From positions 191,927 through 255,926 of the forward strand of contig JAYRKL010000003.1 in NCBI GenBank assembly GCA_041905795.1: a stretch of 64,000 bases of DNA, read 5' to 3'. Positions 17,556 through 27,864 of this stretch are shown piece after piece (position 1 is the stretch's first letter; each line of letters opens with the position of its first letter). The notes beneath the pieces were generated by a model, which saw only the letters and a program-made list of their open reading frames with translations, was not told where the DNA came from and did not search any database. The stretch is from SHVO01 sp041905795 (lineage in GTDB: Bacteria; Pseudomonadota; Alphaproteobacteria; Rhodospirillales; Rhodospirillaceae). A program made the position numbers and the translations under genes.

Positions 17556-17860
17556 ACTTGCATAAGTGCGCCGATTGACCATCAGGTCGAATGGCGAACG
17601 CAGCGAAAACTCTAGCTTTTTGCCCCTCAGCGCCAAGTTCGAAAACACAAAGGCGAGCAACTGCCGCTTTTCTTCAGTTTTCGAACTGTCGAAAATCTCA
17701 GCCGAGCGCGGGGCCAGCGAAATCAGGCTCTCAAGCGTTGTCCTGAAATCTCCTTCGCCCTTCTGGTGCTGCTCAATCCGCATGGCCAGCTCCAGCTCCC
17801 GCTCCTTCAGTTCGCGCGCCTTTTTGTCGTACTCATCGCCCGTAATCCTCCGGATGGCAG
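17541..17860 (-). pseudogene. Serine-recombinase C-terminal remnant abutting tRNA-Gln
   Basis: The minus strand reads, from about 17858 to the stop at 17541, the coiled-coil and tail of a large serine recombinase: GDEYDKKARELKERELELA, SKTEEKRQLLAFVFSNLALR, LEFSLRSPFDLMVNR, then YASWLGD and a stop. Only about 105 residues remain. The catalytic resolvase domain and zinc ribbon are absent upstream, where the frame continues into unrelated sequence. The last codons lie inside the 3-prime end of tRNA-Gln. This marks an old insertion site for an integrative element. The open frame starts at 17957, but the first 30 or so codons are antisense to another gene fragment. Confidence 0.7.
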
Positions 17861-17862
17861 CC

Positions 17863-18017
17863 CCAGCGACTTCGATGTCCTTGCATTCAGCGCAGAAGGT
17901 TTGGCCATTGCCACGGCGATCAAGGCCGAGCTGCCTGAATGGACCGTGATCTACCATGATGAGAGCAAGAGCGGGTCAACTCGAGCGGATTTCGAATACG
18001 AGGTCATGCTCTCGTGA
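17863..18017 (+). pseudogene. 3-prime fragment of an uncharacterised gene
   Basis: The plus strand from about 17863 reads a protein-like segment with DFDVLAFSAEGLAIATAIKA, AELPEWTVIYHDESK and FEYEVMLS, then a stop. It resembles the end of a small uncharacterised protein, judged from memory and not verified. Upstream of the junction the same frame runs antisense to the recombinase tail and looks meaningless. The N terminus has therefore been lost, apparently at the same breakpoint (about 17860) that truncates the recombinase. Confidence 0.45.
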
Positions 18018-18067
18018 GCATAAAATTAAAGCCTCATTGTCGAAGTTAAAGAAAAATGCCGGCCTCG

Positions 18068-18505
18068 TTATCCCAAATGCTTAACTTCAACGTCACCCCA
18101 ATGATCTCCTAGGTACTCCGCGACAATGCGACGGTGGCAGTGATGCGGCTTGTCCTCACTGCAGAGTAAGCATCCGTCCGCAATTACCTCACGCGGCACT
18201 TTGTTTTCGATGCGTCGCTCTCTCATCAGGTCTCGAAAGCGTTGCTCGTAGACTGACCAGCTTCCGCCACCCTTCTTATATTCATCGAGCATCGACTGGG
18301 TAGGCGCCAACTCTGGCAGATGAACATAGTCCATGTCGCAGATCGACTTAAGGAAATAGCCGAGATCGTTCTTCTTGGCGAATCCCGCAAGTTGAGAAAC
18401 ATTGTTCAGGCGCACATCCACCACGCGTTTAGCCCCGGAAACGCGCAACGCCTCGAAAAATTTCTGCGCACTCTTTTTTGTGAATCCGATCGAAAATATT
18501 TTCAT
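18068..18505 (-). CDS. DUF488-family protein, second copy
   Basis: A 145-residue DUF488 protein: KIFSIGFTKKSAQKFFEAL, the VVDVRLNNVSQLAGFAKKND segment (about 28-46) matching the family DVR motif, and CLLCSEDKPHHCHRRIVAEYL (112-132) with the conserved Cys-x-Glu and Cys-His-Arg. The biochemical role of DUF488 is not established. It is the last gene of a three-gene cassette and overlaps the preceding DUF488 gene by four bases (ATGA), so the two are translationally coupled. The local composition is much less GC-rich than the flanking housekeeping genes. Confidence 0.88.
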   Translation of the reverse strand: MKIFSIGFTKKSAQKFFEALRVSGAKRVVDVRLNNVSQLAGFAKKNDLGYFLKSICDMDYVHLPELAPTQSMLDEYKKGGGSWSVYEQRFRDLMRERRIENKVPREVIADGCLLCSEDKPHHCHRRIVAEYLGDHWGDVEVKHLG

Positions 18506-19122
18506 GATCTGCCGCTTGCATGGGCAGCGCCCTGCCCGTCCTCAAACGCAACTTTACTTTCCTGTCGAGCGTAAGCTTCTTCTATTAGCTCTTGCCGCGA
18601 TCTAAAGAGATCCTCTGCTGGAATGCCGGTGAGGGTCATCAACCTATGGACTGCGTTGACGTGCGGCTCAAGATGGCCGTCTGAGTGAATGTGCATCACC
18701 GTTGTGCCACCACTCTCTAGCTCGCGAGCAACCAAGAGGGTGCGATGACACTCCAAGGGTTCTTTTTCAGCACACATCATCGCGATTCGGTGAGCCTTGC
18801 TTCCATCACGCAGGCGTTCGAGCCCAGCTTTAAACTGATCGGTCTGAGCGAGTAGACGATATTGAACGCGACCATTTTTGTAGCAGGCCTTGTCCTCACT
18901 ACGCGCACCCAACTCCTTTCCAAGAAACACGTACTTGATGCCGCGGGACTTTAGTTCGCTTTCAAGTTCGCGCCTGTTGAACTGGGAGTTAAAGCGGCTG
19001 AACGGGGCGGATCTAACATCGGCAAGGGCCGTAATGCCGTGCAACGTAAGAAGGCCGACGAAATCCTCAATCGAGTGCGTAGAATGACCTACGGTGTAAA
19101 TAGGGGGTGCAAAATTTGTCAT
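18502..19122 (-). CDS. DUF488-family protein, first copy
   Basis: A 206-residue DUF488 protein, longer and closer to the family consensus than its neighbour. It has IYTVGHSTHSIEDFVGLL (8-25), ALADVRSAPFSRFNSQFNR (32-50) and IAMMCAEKEPLECHRTLLVA (113-132). The conserved His, Arg, Cys and CHR residues suggest an enzyme or ligand-binding role, perhaps on nucleotides or nucleic acid; that is inference. It lies two bases after the dual-OB-like gene and overlaps the second DUF488 gene. The stretch 18541-18600 is 28/60 G+C by count, against 47/60 in 16021-16080, which supports horizontal acquisition. Confidence 0.9.
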   Translation of the reverse strand: MTNFAPPIYTVGHSTHSIEDFVGLLTLHGITALADVRSAPFSRFNSQFNRRELESELKSRGIKYVFLGKELGARSEDKACYKNGRVQYRLLAQTDQFKAGLERLRDGSKAHRIAMMCAEKEPLECHRTLLVARELESGGTTVMHIHSDGHLEPHVNAVHRLMTLTGIPAEDLFRSRQELIEEAYARQESKVAFEDGQGAAHASGRS

Positions 19123-19124
19123 GA

Positions 19125-19829
19125 TTATGGATCAACCAACGCGCGCTCAATAATGGCGGCCACCAGCTTGTATCGGCATTGCTGACCATTCGTTTTGGTG
19201 TACGGCTCGCCCAAGCTGACGGTAAGGCAAGATTCTCCTAAAGCGTAATATCCATCGGGCTGCAGCAAGAATCGTTGTTCGATTTTTGGGTCGGTCACCC
19301 ACAATCCATAAAGAGAATTTCCCGTACTGAATTGTGCTTGTACCCGTCGTTTCGGATTGTTAAAGGCGGCGCTTGGCGCGAACACGCGCAGGGTTAGTTG
19401 GGTCACCCTTATAAGATACAGAGATCCCGGCAGTGCATCAGCCGCTGCTTGCGGAATTTCGTCATTGGTTCCGGTGAAGGTGCTGTGCCCGTTAATCCAT
19501 AGGGCAGCTGGGTGTTCGACGTAAGCTTGCAACTCTTGCCAGCCAGCCCTGCGGATCTTTATCCAATATTGATCCGGATCAAGGCGCCAGTTTTCCGTCT
19601 GGCAGGCGTGCGGGTGGTGGCCGAGTAAGGGAACATCGATGATGTCCAGCACTATCGGATCGACTCCATTTTCGAAGCGGCGCTCGTCTTCAGCAACCTC
19701 TTCCGTTGGTCGCTCGCTTACCGGCCGGAGCCACGATCCCGGCCCATTGCCGGTTACTTCTCGCCCAGCAATGCAGCGACCACTTAGCTTTTTTGAGTTT
19801 GCTAGACAAAGGATACGCTTTACCGGCAT
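19125..19829 (-). CDS. Dual-OB-domain-like protein of unknown function
   Basis: A 234-residue protein beginning MPVKRILCLANSKKLSGRC. It has a conserved-looking SWLRPVSERP, VLDIIDVPLLGHHPHACQTENW, a central WQELQAYVEH region and a C-terminal YGLWVTDPKIEQRF segment. It resembles, from memory, proteins annotated as dual OB domain-containing, which often neighbour DUF488 genes; I could not verify this. OB folds bind nucleic acids or nucleotides. There is no signal peptide or membrane segment. It heads the three-gene cassette and has GGGGAGACAGG just ahead of the ATG and a TATATT-like box upstream. Confidence 0.7.
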   Translation of the reverse strand: MPVKRILCLANSKKLSGRCIAGREVTGNGPGSWLRPVSERPTEEVAEDERRFENGVDPIVLDIIDVPLLGHHPHACQTENWRLDPDQYWIKIRRAGWQELQAYVEHPAALWINGHSTFTGTNDEIPQAAADALPGSLYLIRVTQLTLRVFAPSAAFNNPKRRVQAQFSTGNSLYGLWVTDPKIEQRFLLQPDGYYALGESCLTVSLGEPYTKTNGQQCRYKLVAAIIERALVDP

Positions 19830-20670
19830 TTACCTGTCTCCCCTGCCAATATATCCCCGATAAAGGCGCGCGCCAGTTGCCTTTCGGTTCACATGAGAGC
19901 TGCATCTGAAAGGCTGTGGGGGCGATAAGGAGCGGATCTCTATCGCTGGGCCGCCGAAAGAAGGGGGATTGGTTTCTGTCCCGGTGTAGCAGGCATTCCG
20001 CCTACGAGGCATTCAAGGTACAAGGATTGAATGGCTCTAACATAGCTAAAGCCATAATCTGCTCAAAATGCTGGGTTCGAACAGTATTCAAGAAGGCCAG
20101 CCACTTTTCCAAGCACTCCGCGTTTAGGAAAAGTGTCCTCGGGTCTGGACCCAGAGTTCCAAACTCCGCGCTTTGAATATGTGTCCACCACGGCACCGGC
20201 CGTGGGCGTCGGAATATCGCCGCTCGCACGGAAACGGGGTACACACACATGCCCTCGAATGCATCGATCTCTCCGGATCTGTCACGCGGGCAACCTACAC
20301 CCGAGCCGTGGTAGCGCGGGCACCAGGCTGATCCTCGTCTCCGACGGGTAGCGGAAACGCCTCAGCGCCTCCGCGCCCTGCCTCTGTGTGAAACCGGATT
20401 CACGGTTTTCCCGCTGCCAGAGTCTGCCTGACTGGGAGATTGATTCGAGCCGCCTGCGATGTCGCTTGACAGATTAGAATTATTCTATATACAGTTTATA
20501 AATATTCTAATTAAAGGCAACGATCGCTCGTCTTTCAGGCCACAGATGGTTTACCGCACACCTTTCGCGAAGCTATTGACCGGAATCAACGCTTCGCCCG
20601 GGCGCGGCGCCCGTCGTTTGCGGCCTGCCCCCTGATCCCCCCGAGTTCACCCCCTATTTAGGAGATCGCC
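19830..20670. other. Long noncoding stretch between the cassette and katG
   Basis: No open frame here resembles a known protein, and frames on both strands are short and mutually contradictory. It may be decayed mobile DNA. Visible items are a 9-base inverted repeat CACTTTTCC/GGAAAAGTG at 20102-20135 with a 16-base loop, a small AAACCG/CGGTTT hairpin near 20392-20410, and the twin palindromes at 20474-20510. I found no second copy of the tRNA-Gln 3-prime end that would mark the far border of an inserted element. Confidence 0.5.
20474..20510. promoter_or_regulatory. Two Fur-superfamily-like boxes upstream of katG
   Basis: TTAGAATTATTCTAT (20474-20488) is a 7-1-7 palindrome with a single mismatch, the architecture of PerR/Irr/Fur sites. 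A weaker copy, TTATAAATATTCTAA (20496-20510), follows with its centre 22 bases away, about two helical turns. The pair is embedded in an AT-rich patch about 160-195 bases before the katG start. Peroxide- or iron-responsive control by a Fur-family protein (PerR or Irr type) is the likely role. Confidence 0.65.
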
Positions 20671-22962
<2,292 letters not shown>

Positions 22963-22990
22963 GCCGCACATCGAGACCGAGATCGGTGAA

Positions 22991-23024
22991 GACCCGGAGC
23001 GAAAGCTCCGGGTCTTTGCTTTTT
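22991..23024 (+). terminator. Intrinsic terminator after katG
   Basis: GACCCGGAGC (22991-23000) and GCTCCGGGTC (23005-23014) form a perfect 10-base stem closed by a GAAA tetraloop, followed by TTTGCTTTTT. It lies 28 bases after the katG stop. Confidence 0.9.
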
Positions 23025-23064
23025 CATGCCTCCGAAAAACGAGGCGCGTGATAGAGGACCCACC

Positions 23065-24852
23065 TCACGCTGCGGTCCCGCTTCCCGGCCGCGCCGCGCA
23101 CCAGTCGCGCCACAGCGCCCGGAATTCATGCTCGGCGAGGGCGACATAGGCGCTCGAGCGGCCGATGACCGAGGCGTCCATGCGCGCGCGCAGGCCCGCA
23201 CGCACGGCGGCGAGGGCGCGCAGGTCGCCGGCCTTCCGCACGGCGATCTCGACATAGTCATCCTGGGTGGCGGCGATCCAATCGGTCATGTCCAGCGAGG
23301 TCAGGTAGGATGCGGACACGCGGCCGCTGATGGTGGGCCATCTCAAGGTGACCACGGGCACGCCCATGGCCAGGCCTTCGAGCGTCGTGACGCCGCCGGC
23401 CTGGGGAAACGGGTCGAGGGCGATGTCGACCTCGTTGTAGGCCAGCACATGATCGCGCCACGAGGTCTTGCCCTTGAGGACCAGGCGTTCCGGTCCGATA
23501 CCGCCCTCGGCGAATTTCCCGAGCACGCGGTTGCGCGCGAGCGGAGTGTCGAGGTCGGGGGTTTTCATAAGGAATGTGCTGCCGGGCACCGCCCGCAGCA
23601 CCCGCGCCCACAAGGCGAAGGTCTCATCGGTGACTTTGACCAGGCGGTTCAAGGAGCCGAACGTCACTGTACCGGCGGAAGATGTGGACGCCGCCGGCAG
23701 CGGGCCCACATCCGGCAACGGCACCGGCCAGAACACCGAGGTGGCATTGGGCAGGTAGCGCACCTGCTTCTCCGCGTACAGCGCCTGCTCGTCCTCCGGC
23801 ACCAGGACCCGGTCGGAGAACAGCACGTCGATGGCGTCCAACCCCGTGCCGGTATGATAGCCCCAGCCTGAACCGAGGATAGGCGCGGGCCGCCGCGCGA
23901 ACACCGACAGCCGGTTGCCGAGGCTGTGGCCCGACAGATCCACCAGGATATCGATGGCGTCGGCCTGGATCATGTCGACCACCGCGTCATCGGAAAGCCC
24001 GGCGATGGTGCGCCAGCCGGTGACGGCGCCTTGGAACCTGGCGGTGAAATCGTCCACGGTCGGCGTGTTGCTATAGGCGAACACCTCGAACGTCTCGGGG
24101 TTGAACGCGGTCAGCATGGCGCCGAACACCACCACGGAAGAATGGAGCTTGAAGTCCGCGGAAACGTAGCCGATGCGCAAACGGCGCTCAGGATCGGGAG
24201 AATTGGCGAACGGCGCCGGCGGAGGTACCGTCGCGGCGAAGCGTTTGGCCCACGTCTTGCGTTCAGCCTGCAATGCCGCCGCGTCGAATATCGCAAAATC
24301 CATGGTGAAGATCAGATTCTGGTGCCACTTGGCGTTGCCGGGGTTGAGCGCCACGGCGGCGCGGAAGCTGGCCTCGGCCTCCACCGGCCGGCACATGTCG
24401 CGCAGGAGAATCCCCAGGCAGTTGTGGGCGTCGGCGTAGGCCGGCTTCAGGGCGATGGCCTGGCGGAAACTGGCTTCCGCTTCCACTGGCCGGCGCTGCT
24501 TGATGAGGACGATGCCGAGGTTGTTATGGGCCTCGGCGAAGCCGGGCTTGAGGGCGACGGCACGCCGGAAATGGGTTTCGGCCTCATCCAACCGGCCGAG
24601 CCCTTGCAGAATCGCGCCGAGATTGTCCTGCACCTGCGCGTCGTCCGGGAAAAATCCGGCGGACGTCTGCAGGGCGGCCAGCGCTTCCTGCGCGCGGCCG
24701 CGGCGCGCGAGGATGACGCCCAGGAGCCGCCAGCCCAGCCCCACCTCGGGATGGGCCTGGGTCAACGCCGTGGCGCGTTCTTCGGCTTCGGCCATGCGCC
24801 CGGTGTTGAAGGCATCAAGCAGGGCGTTCAGCGACGCTTGCACGGGGTCCAT
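23065..24852 (-). CDS. TPR protein with OGT/SPINDLY-type glycosyltransferase domain (GT41)
   Basis: A 595-residue protein. The first 175 or so residues are about four TPR repeats (for example AEAHNNLGIVLIKQRRPVEA). The remainder is the GT41 catalytic region: RIGYVSADFKLHSSV with the conserved His, DLSGHSLGNRLSVFA, FGSLNRLVKVTDETF and DPFPQAGGVTTLEGLAMGVP with the UDP-sugar contacts. The usual TWLGYPGTTG segment reads here as GSGWGYHTGTG. Bacterial members are thought to glycosylate proteins such as flagellins or other cytoplasmic targets; none is identifiable nearby. It is a lone gene, convergent with katG behind the terminator. Confidence 0.9.
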   Translation of the reverse strand: MDPVQASLNALLDAFNTGRMAEAEERATALTQAHPEVGLGWRLLGVILARRGRAQEALAALQTSAGFFPDDAQVQDNLGAILQGLGRLDEAETHFRRAVALKPGFAEAHNNLGIVLIKQRRPVEAEASFRQAIALKPAYADAHNCLGILLRDMCRPVEAEASFRAAVALNPGNAKWHQNLIFTMDFAIFDAAALQAERKTWAKRFAATVPPPAPFANSPDPERRLRIGYVSADFKLHSSVVVFGAMLTAFNPETFEVFAYSNTPTVDDFTARFQGAVTGWRTIAGLSDDAVVDMIQADAIDILVDLSGHSLGNRLSVFARRPAPILGSGWGYHTGTGLDAIDVLFSDRVLVPEDEQALYAEKQVRYLPNATSVFWPVPLPDVGPLPAASTSSAGTVTFGSLNRLVKVTDETFALWARVLRAVPGSTFLMKTPDLDTPLARNRVLGKFAEGGIGPERLVLKGKTSWRDHVLAYNEVDIALDPFPQAGGVTTLEGLAMGVPVVTLRWPTISGRVSASYLTSLDMTDWIAATQDDYVEIAVRKAGDLRALAAVRAGLRARMDASVIGRSSAYVALAEHEFRALWRDWCAARPGSGTAA

Positions 24853-25040
24853 ATGCGGTTCCGTAAGAGGTGCCGGGGGAACAGATACCCCGCACGAAGA
24901 TCACGCGATGACATAGCGGAGTCTGCTTCCACCCGTCCAGATTTCACACGTCGGATTTCAGGTCCCGGCTTGCGGGACCACCGGCGCCTGCCCTACGGTT
25001 TTGGTTCAGACGCTCAACCCTCCGTGGAAGGACCCCACCC

Positions 25041-25592
25041 ATGAAAATCGGCATCGTCATCGGCAGCACCCGGCCCGGCCGCAAAGGCGAGGCGGTCGCC
25101 AAATGGGTCCTGGAGCACGCCGCCAAACGCACCGACGCCACCTTCGAGATCGTCGATGTGGCGGAAGCCAACCTGCCGCTGCTCAACGAACCCATGCCCG
25201 CCATCACCGGCAAGTACAGCCATGACTACACCAAGGCCTGGTCGGCCAGGATCGCCGCCTGTGATTCCTTCGTGTTCATCTGCCCCGAGTACAATCACGG
25301 CCTGTCCGCGGCGCTCAAGAACGCCATCGACTATCTCTATGCCGAATGGGTCAACAAGGCGGCCGGGATCGTCAGCTATGGCGCCATCGGCGGCGCGCGT
25401 GCGGCGGAACAACTCCGGCTGGTCCTGGCGCAGCTGCAGCTGGCCGACGTCCAGGGACAGGTGATGCTGTCGCTGATGACCGATTTCGACGGCGCCACCC
25501 CCAAGCCCGCCGCCCATCAGGAGAAAGCCCTCGACACCATGCTGGGCCAGGTTATCGCCTGGGGGAAAGCCCTGGGGCCCTTGCGCAAGTAA
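25041..25592 (+). CDS. NADPH-dependent FMN reductase (flavodoxin-like)
   Basis: A 183-residue flavoprotein. The phosphate-binding loop is IVIGSTRPGRKGEAVA at the N terminus, and the isoalloxazine region is FICPEYNHGLSAALKNAIDYL. This is the NADPH-dependent FMN reductase/azoreductase/quinone reductase group. It likely transfers two electrons from NAD(P)H to flavin, quinones or chromate; the substrate is not resolvable. AAGGA lies about ten bases upstream of the ATG. A GC-rich hairpin ending in TTT follows the stop. Confidence 0.92.
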   Translation: MKIGIVIGSTRPGRKGEAVAKWVLEHAAKRTDATFEIVDVAEANLPLLNEPMPAITGKYSHDYTKAWSARIAACDSFVFICPEYNHGLSAALKNAIDYLYAEWVNKAAGIVSYGAIGGARAAEQLRLVLAQLQLADVQGQVMLSLMTDFDGATPKPAAHQEKALDTMLGQVIAWGKALGPLRK

Positions 25593-25599
25593 GACGCCG

Positions 25600-25626
25600 C
25601 GCGGCGGGGGACCGCCCGCCGCGTTT
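25600..25626 (+). terminator. Probable terminator after the FMN reductase
   Basis: CGCGGCGGG (25600-25608) pairs with CCCGCCGCG (25615-25623) around six bases and is followed by TTT. The stem is strong but the T-tract short, so termination may be partial. Confidence 0.5.
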
Positions 25627-25657
25627 CCGCCACCCGCGAAGTGACAGAAAACCCATG

Positions 25658-25683
25658 AAAACTTGGGCTCAAAACTTGGGCTC
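25658..25683. repeat. Tandem direct repeat, 13 bases twice
   Basis: AAAACTTGGGCTC occurs twice back to back in the gap between the FMN reductase and the protease gene. A slippage product or a pair of protein-binding sites are both possible. It lies about 125 bases before the protease start. Confidence 0.6.
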
Positions 25684-25808
25684 ATAGGTCATAATTGTTG
25701 GTGCCCCGGGCAACGCCCGCGCCATATACTTGGCGCCCATATCCTTGCGTGACTCGGCCACCTTAAGCTGCCCGTTTCCGATGGTTTGTTCTCGAGGGAA
25801 GGCGCGGA

Positions 25809-26753
25809 ATGAAGAGGAAGGCGCTTTATAGTTCATCCCGCGGCGACCGGTCCGGCCATGCCGGCCCCGTGCGCCTCGCCGAGGTCGCGCCGATCCTGGA
25901 GCCCGAAGCACCGCCGGCGCCGCCCTCGCGATTCTCCCGCGGTATCGGCCGGGTCAAAGGTTTCTACAAAAAGCGCGAAAAGTGGTTCGGCCTGCTCGCC
26001 AGCGCCGCAGTCGCGATCCTAGCCCTGGTCCTGTTCCAGGCGGTCGTGCCGGGCGCGCGCAACCTCACCCAGCATGACATCGACCTCGCGGTGCGCTCGA
26101 CCCTGGAACACATCCCCGAGCCGCCGTCCAAGGCCAGCCAGGCTTACGCCGCCATCCGCCCCTCGGTGGTGCGGGTCAGCCAGTTGGAAAAAGGCAAGGA
26201 CAGCGACGAGCTGGAAGTCAAAGGCGTCGGCACCGGCGTGATCATCGACGAAAAGGGCACCATCCTCACCAACCTGCATGTGGTGGCGGGCGCGGACAAG
26301 GTCGGCGTCGAGTATATGGACGGCACCAAATCCGACGCCGAGGTGATCTCGGTGCAGCCGGAGAACGACCTGGCGGTGCTGAAACCCGCCACCCTGCCCG
26401 ACGACATCCAGCCGGCGACCCTGAAGTCCACGGCCAAGCTGCGCCCCGGCGACGAGGTGATCGCGGTCGGCAACCCCTTCGGTATCGGCGTCTCGGTGTC
26501 CGACGGCATCATCTCCGGCCTGCGCCGCAACTATCAAAGCGCCGACGGTAAGAGCAACCTCACCAACCTCATCCAGTTCGACGCCGCCGCCAACCCCGGC
26601 AACTCGGGCGGTCCCCTGGTGACCACCGACGGCGAAGTGGTGGGCATCGTCACCGCCATCCTCAATCCCACCAGCCAGCGCGTGTTCATCGGCATCGGCT
26701 TCGCCGTGCCGATCGAGAACGCCGCCGCCGCCGCCGGCCTTTCGCCATTCTAA
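25809..26753 (+). CDS. Membrane-anchored trypsin-like serine protease (HtrA/S1C-like, no PDZ)
   Basis: A 314-residue protein with a cytoplasmic proline-rich N terminus, one membrane helix (about 59-80) and a trypsin-fold domain outside. The catalytic triad is visible: His in TNLHVVAGAD, Asp in ENDLAVLKP and Ser in AANPGNSGGPLV. The sequence stops right after the protease domain, so there is no PDZ domain of the DegP type. It probably does quality control or regulated cleavage in the periplasm. GGGAAGG precedes the ATG. The next gene, moxR, begins 60 bases on in the same direction, so it may be part of that operon. Confidence 0.88.
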   Translation: MKRKALYSSSRGDRSGHAGPVRLAEVAPILEPEAPPAPPSRFSRGIGRVKGFYKKREKWFGLLASAAVAILALVLFQAVVPGARNLTQHDIDLAVRSTLEHIPEPPSKASQAYAAIRPSVVRVSQLEKGKDSDELEVKGVGTGVIIDEKGTILTNLHVVAGADKVGVEYMDGTKSDAEVISVQPENDLAVLKPATLPDDIQPATLKSTAKLRPGDEVIAVGNPFGIGVSVSDGIISGLRRNYQSADGKSNLTNLIQFDAAANPGNSGGPLVTTDGEVVGIVTAILNPTSQRVFIGIGFAVPIENAAAAAGLSPF

Positions 26754-26813
26754 GCCTCCCGCCGTTCCAACTCCGCTTTCCTCCCGCCGCGCTTTTGCAA
26801 GGAAGATCAGCTC

Positions 26814-27839
26814 ATGAGCGATAAACTTTCGTCCGGCTCCGGCGCACAAATCGCCTCGTTGATGGAGCGGGTGCTCTATGAGGTGAAGAAGATCATCGTC
26901 GGCCAGGACCGGTTCCTGGAACGCGTCCTGGTGGCGATCCTCGCCGACGGTCACCTGCTGGTGGAAGGCGTGCCCGGCCTGGCCAAGACCCTGACCGTCA
27001 ACACCCTCGCCAAGACCCTGCGCGGCAACTTCAAGCGCATCCAGTTCACGCCCGACCTGGTGCCGGCCGACCTGGTCGGCACGCGCATCTACAACCAGAA
27101 GACCGGGGAATTCACCACGTCCCTCGGTCCGGTGTTCACCAACCTCCTGCTGGCCGACGAAATCAACCGCGCGCCGGCCAAGGTGCAGAGCGCGCTGCTG
27201 GAAGTCATGCAGGAGCATCAGGTCACCATCGCCGGGGAGACCCACAAGGTCCCGCAGCCGTTCCTGGTGATGGCCACCCAGAACCCGATCGAAACCGAAG
27301 GCACCTATCCGCTGCCGGAAGCCCAGGTCGACCGCTTCATGATGAAGGTGATGGTGGGCTATCCGACGGAAGAAGAAGAGTTCGTGATCGTCGAGCGCGT
27401 CACCGGCGCCGCCGCCGCGATTTCCGCCGTCGCCACCACCGATCAGCTGGTTGCCTTGCAGCGCGAATGCCGCAACGGCTATGTCGACCCGGCCTTGATC
27501 CAGTATGCCGTCAAGCTGGTGAACGCCACCCGCGACCCGGACCGTGCCGGCATCGCCGACCTCGCGCGCTATCTGCAGTACGGCGCCAGCCCCCGCGCCA
27601 GCATCCATCTGGTGGAGGGCGCCCGCGCGCTGGCGTTCTTGCGTGGAAGAGACTACGCCCTGCCCCAGGACCTGATCGACCTGGTGCCGGACGTGCTGCG
27701 CCATCGCCTGGTGCTGTCCTACGAGGCCATGGCCGAAGGCGTCACCACCGACCAGATTGTCGCCCGAATCATGAGCCACGTTACGCCGCCGGATAAGCCG
27801 CTCGAGACCCACGTGAAAGTGGCCGCACCTGCTGAATAG
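26814..27839 (+). CDS. MoxR-family AAA+ ATPase
   Basis: A 341-residue MoxR ATPase with Walker A VEGVPGLAKTLTVNTLA, Walker B NLLLADEINRAPAK, sensor region LVMATQNPIETEGTYPLPEAQVDRF and a C-terminal helical lid. MoxR proteins act as chaperone-like ATPases working with VWA proteins, often to insert metals or mature complexes. AAGGAAG precedes the ATG. DUF58 and VWA genes follow directly, giving the standard MoxR cassette. Confidence 0.95.
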   Translation: MSDKLSSGSGAQIASLMERVLYEVKKIIVGQDRFLERVLVAILADGHLLVEGVPGLAKTLTVNTLAKTLRGNFKRIQFTPDLVPADLVGTRIYNQKTGEFTTSLGPVFTNLLLADEINRAPAKVQSALLEVMQEHQVTIAGETHKVPQPFLVMATQNPIETEGTYPLPEAQVDRFMMKVMVGYPTEEEEFVIVERVTGAAAAISAVATTDQLVALQRECRNGYVDPALIQYAVKLVNATRDPDRAGIADLARYLQYGASPRASIHLVEGARALAFLRGRDYALPQDLIDLVPDVLRHRLVLSYEAMAEGVTTDQIVARIMSHVTPPDKPLETHVKVAAPAE

Positions 27840-27864
27840 ATCGGGCTGAGTAGTTTAAAGCGTG

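Noticed and set aside
17359..17556. Minus-strand frame with GFEPRLAESESAVLPLDDPP
   Set aside because: It is the antisense translation of tRNA-Gln and its flank, a well-known spurious annotation.
19916..20250. Short frames on both strands (86 and 82 residues) upstream of katG
   Set aside because: They overlap each other, have no family resemblance and no convincing ribosome site.
17552..20670. Search for a duplicated tRNA-Gln 3-prime end marking the far attachment site
   Set aside because: No match longer than a few bases was found by eye, so no attachment site pair is claimed.
26019..27812. 597-residue minus-strand frame opposite the protease and MoxR genes
   Set aside because: Low-complexity shadow; both sense genes are well supported.
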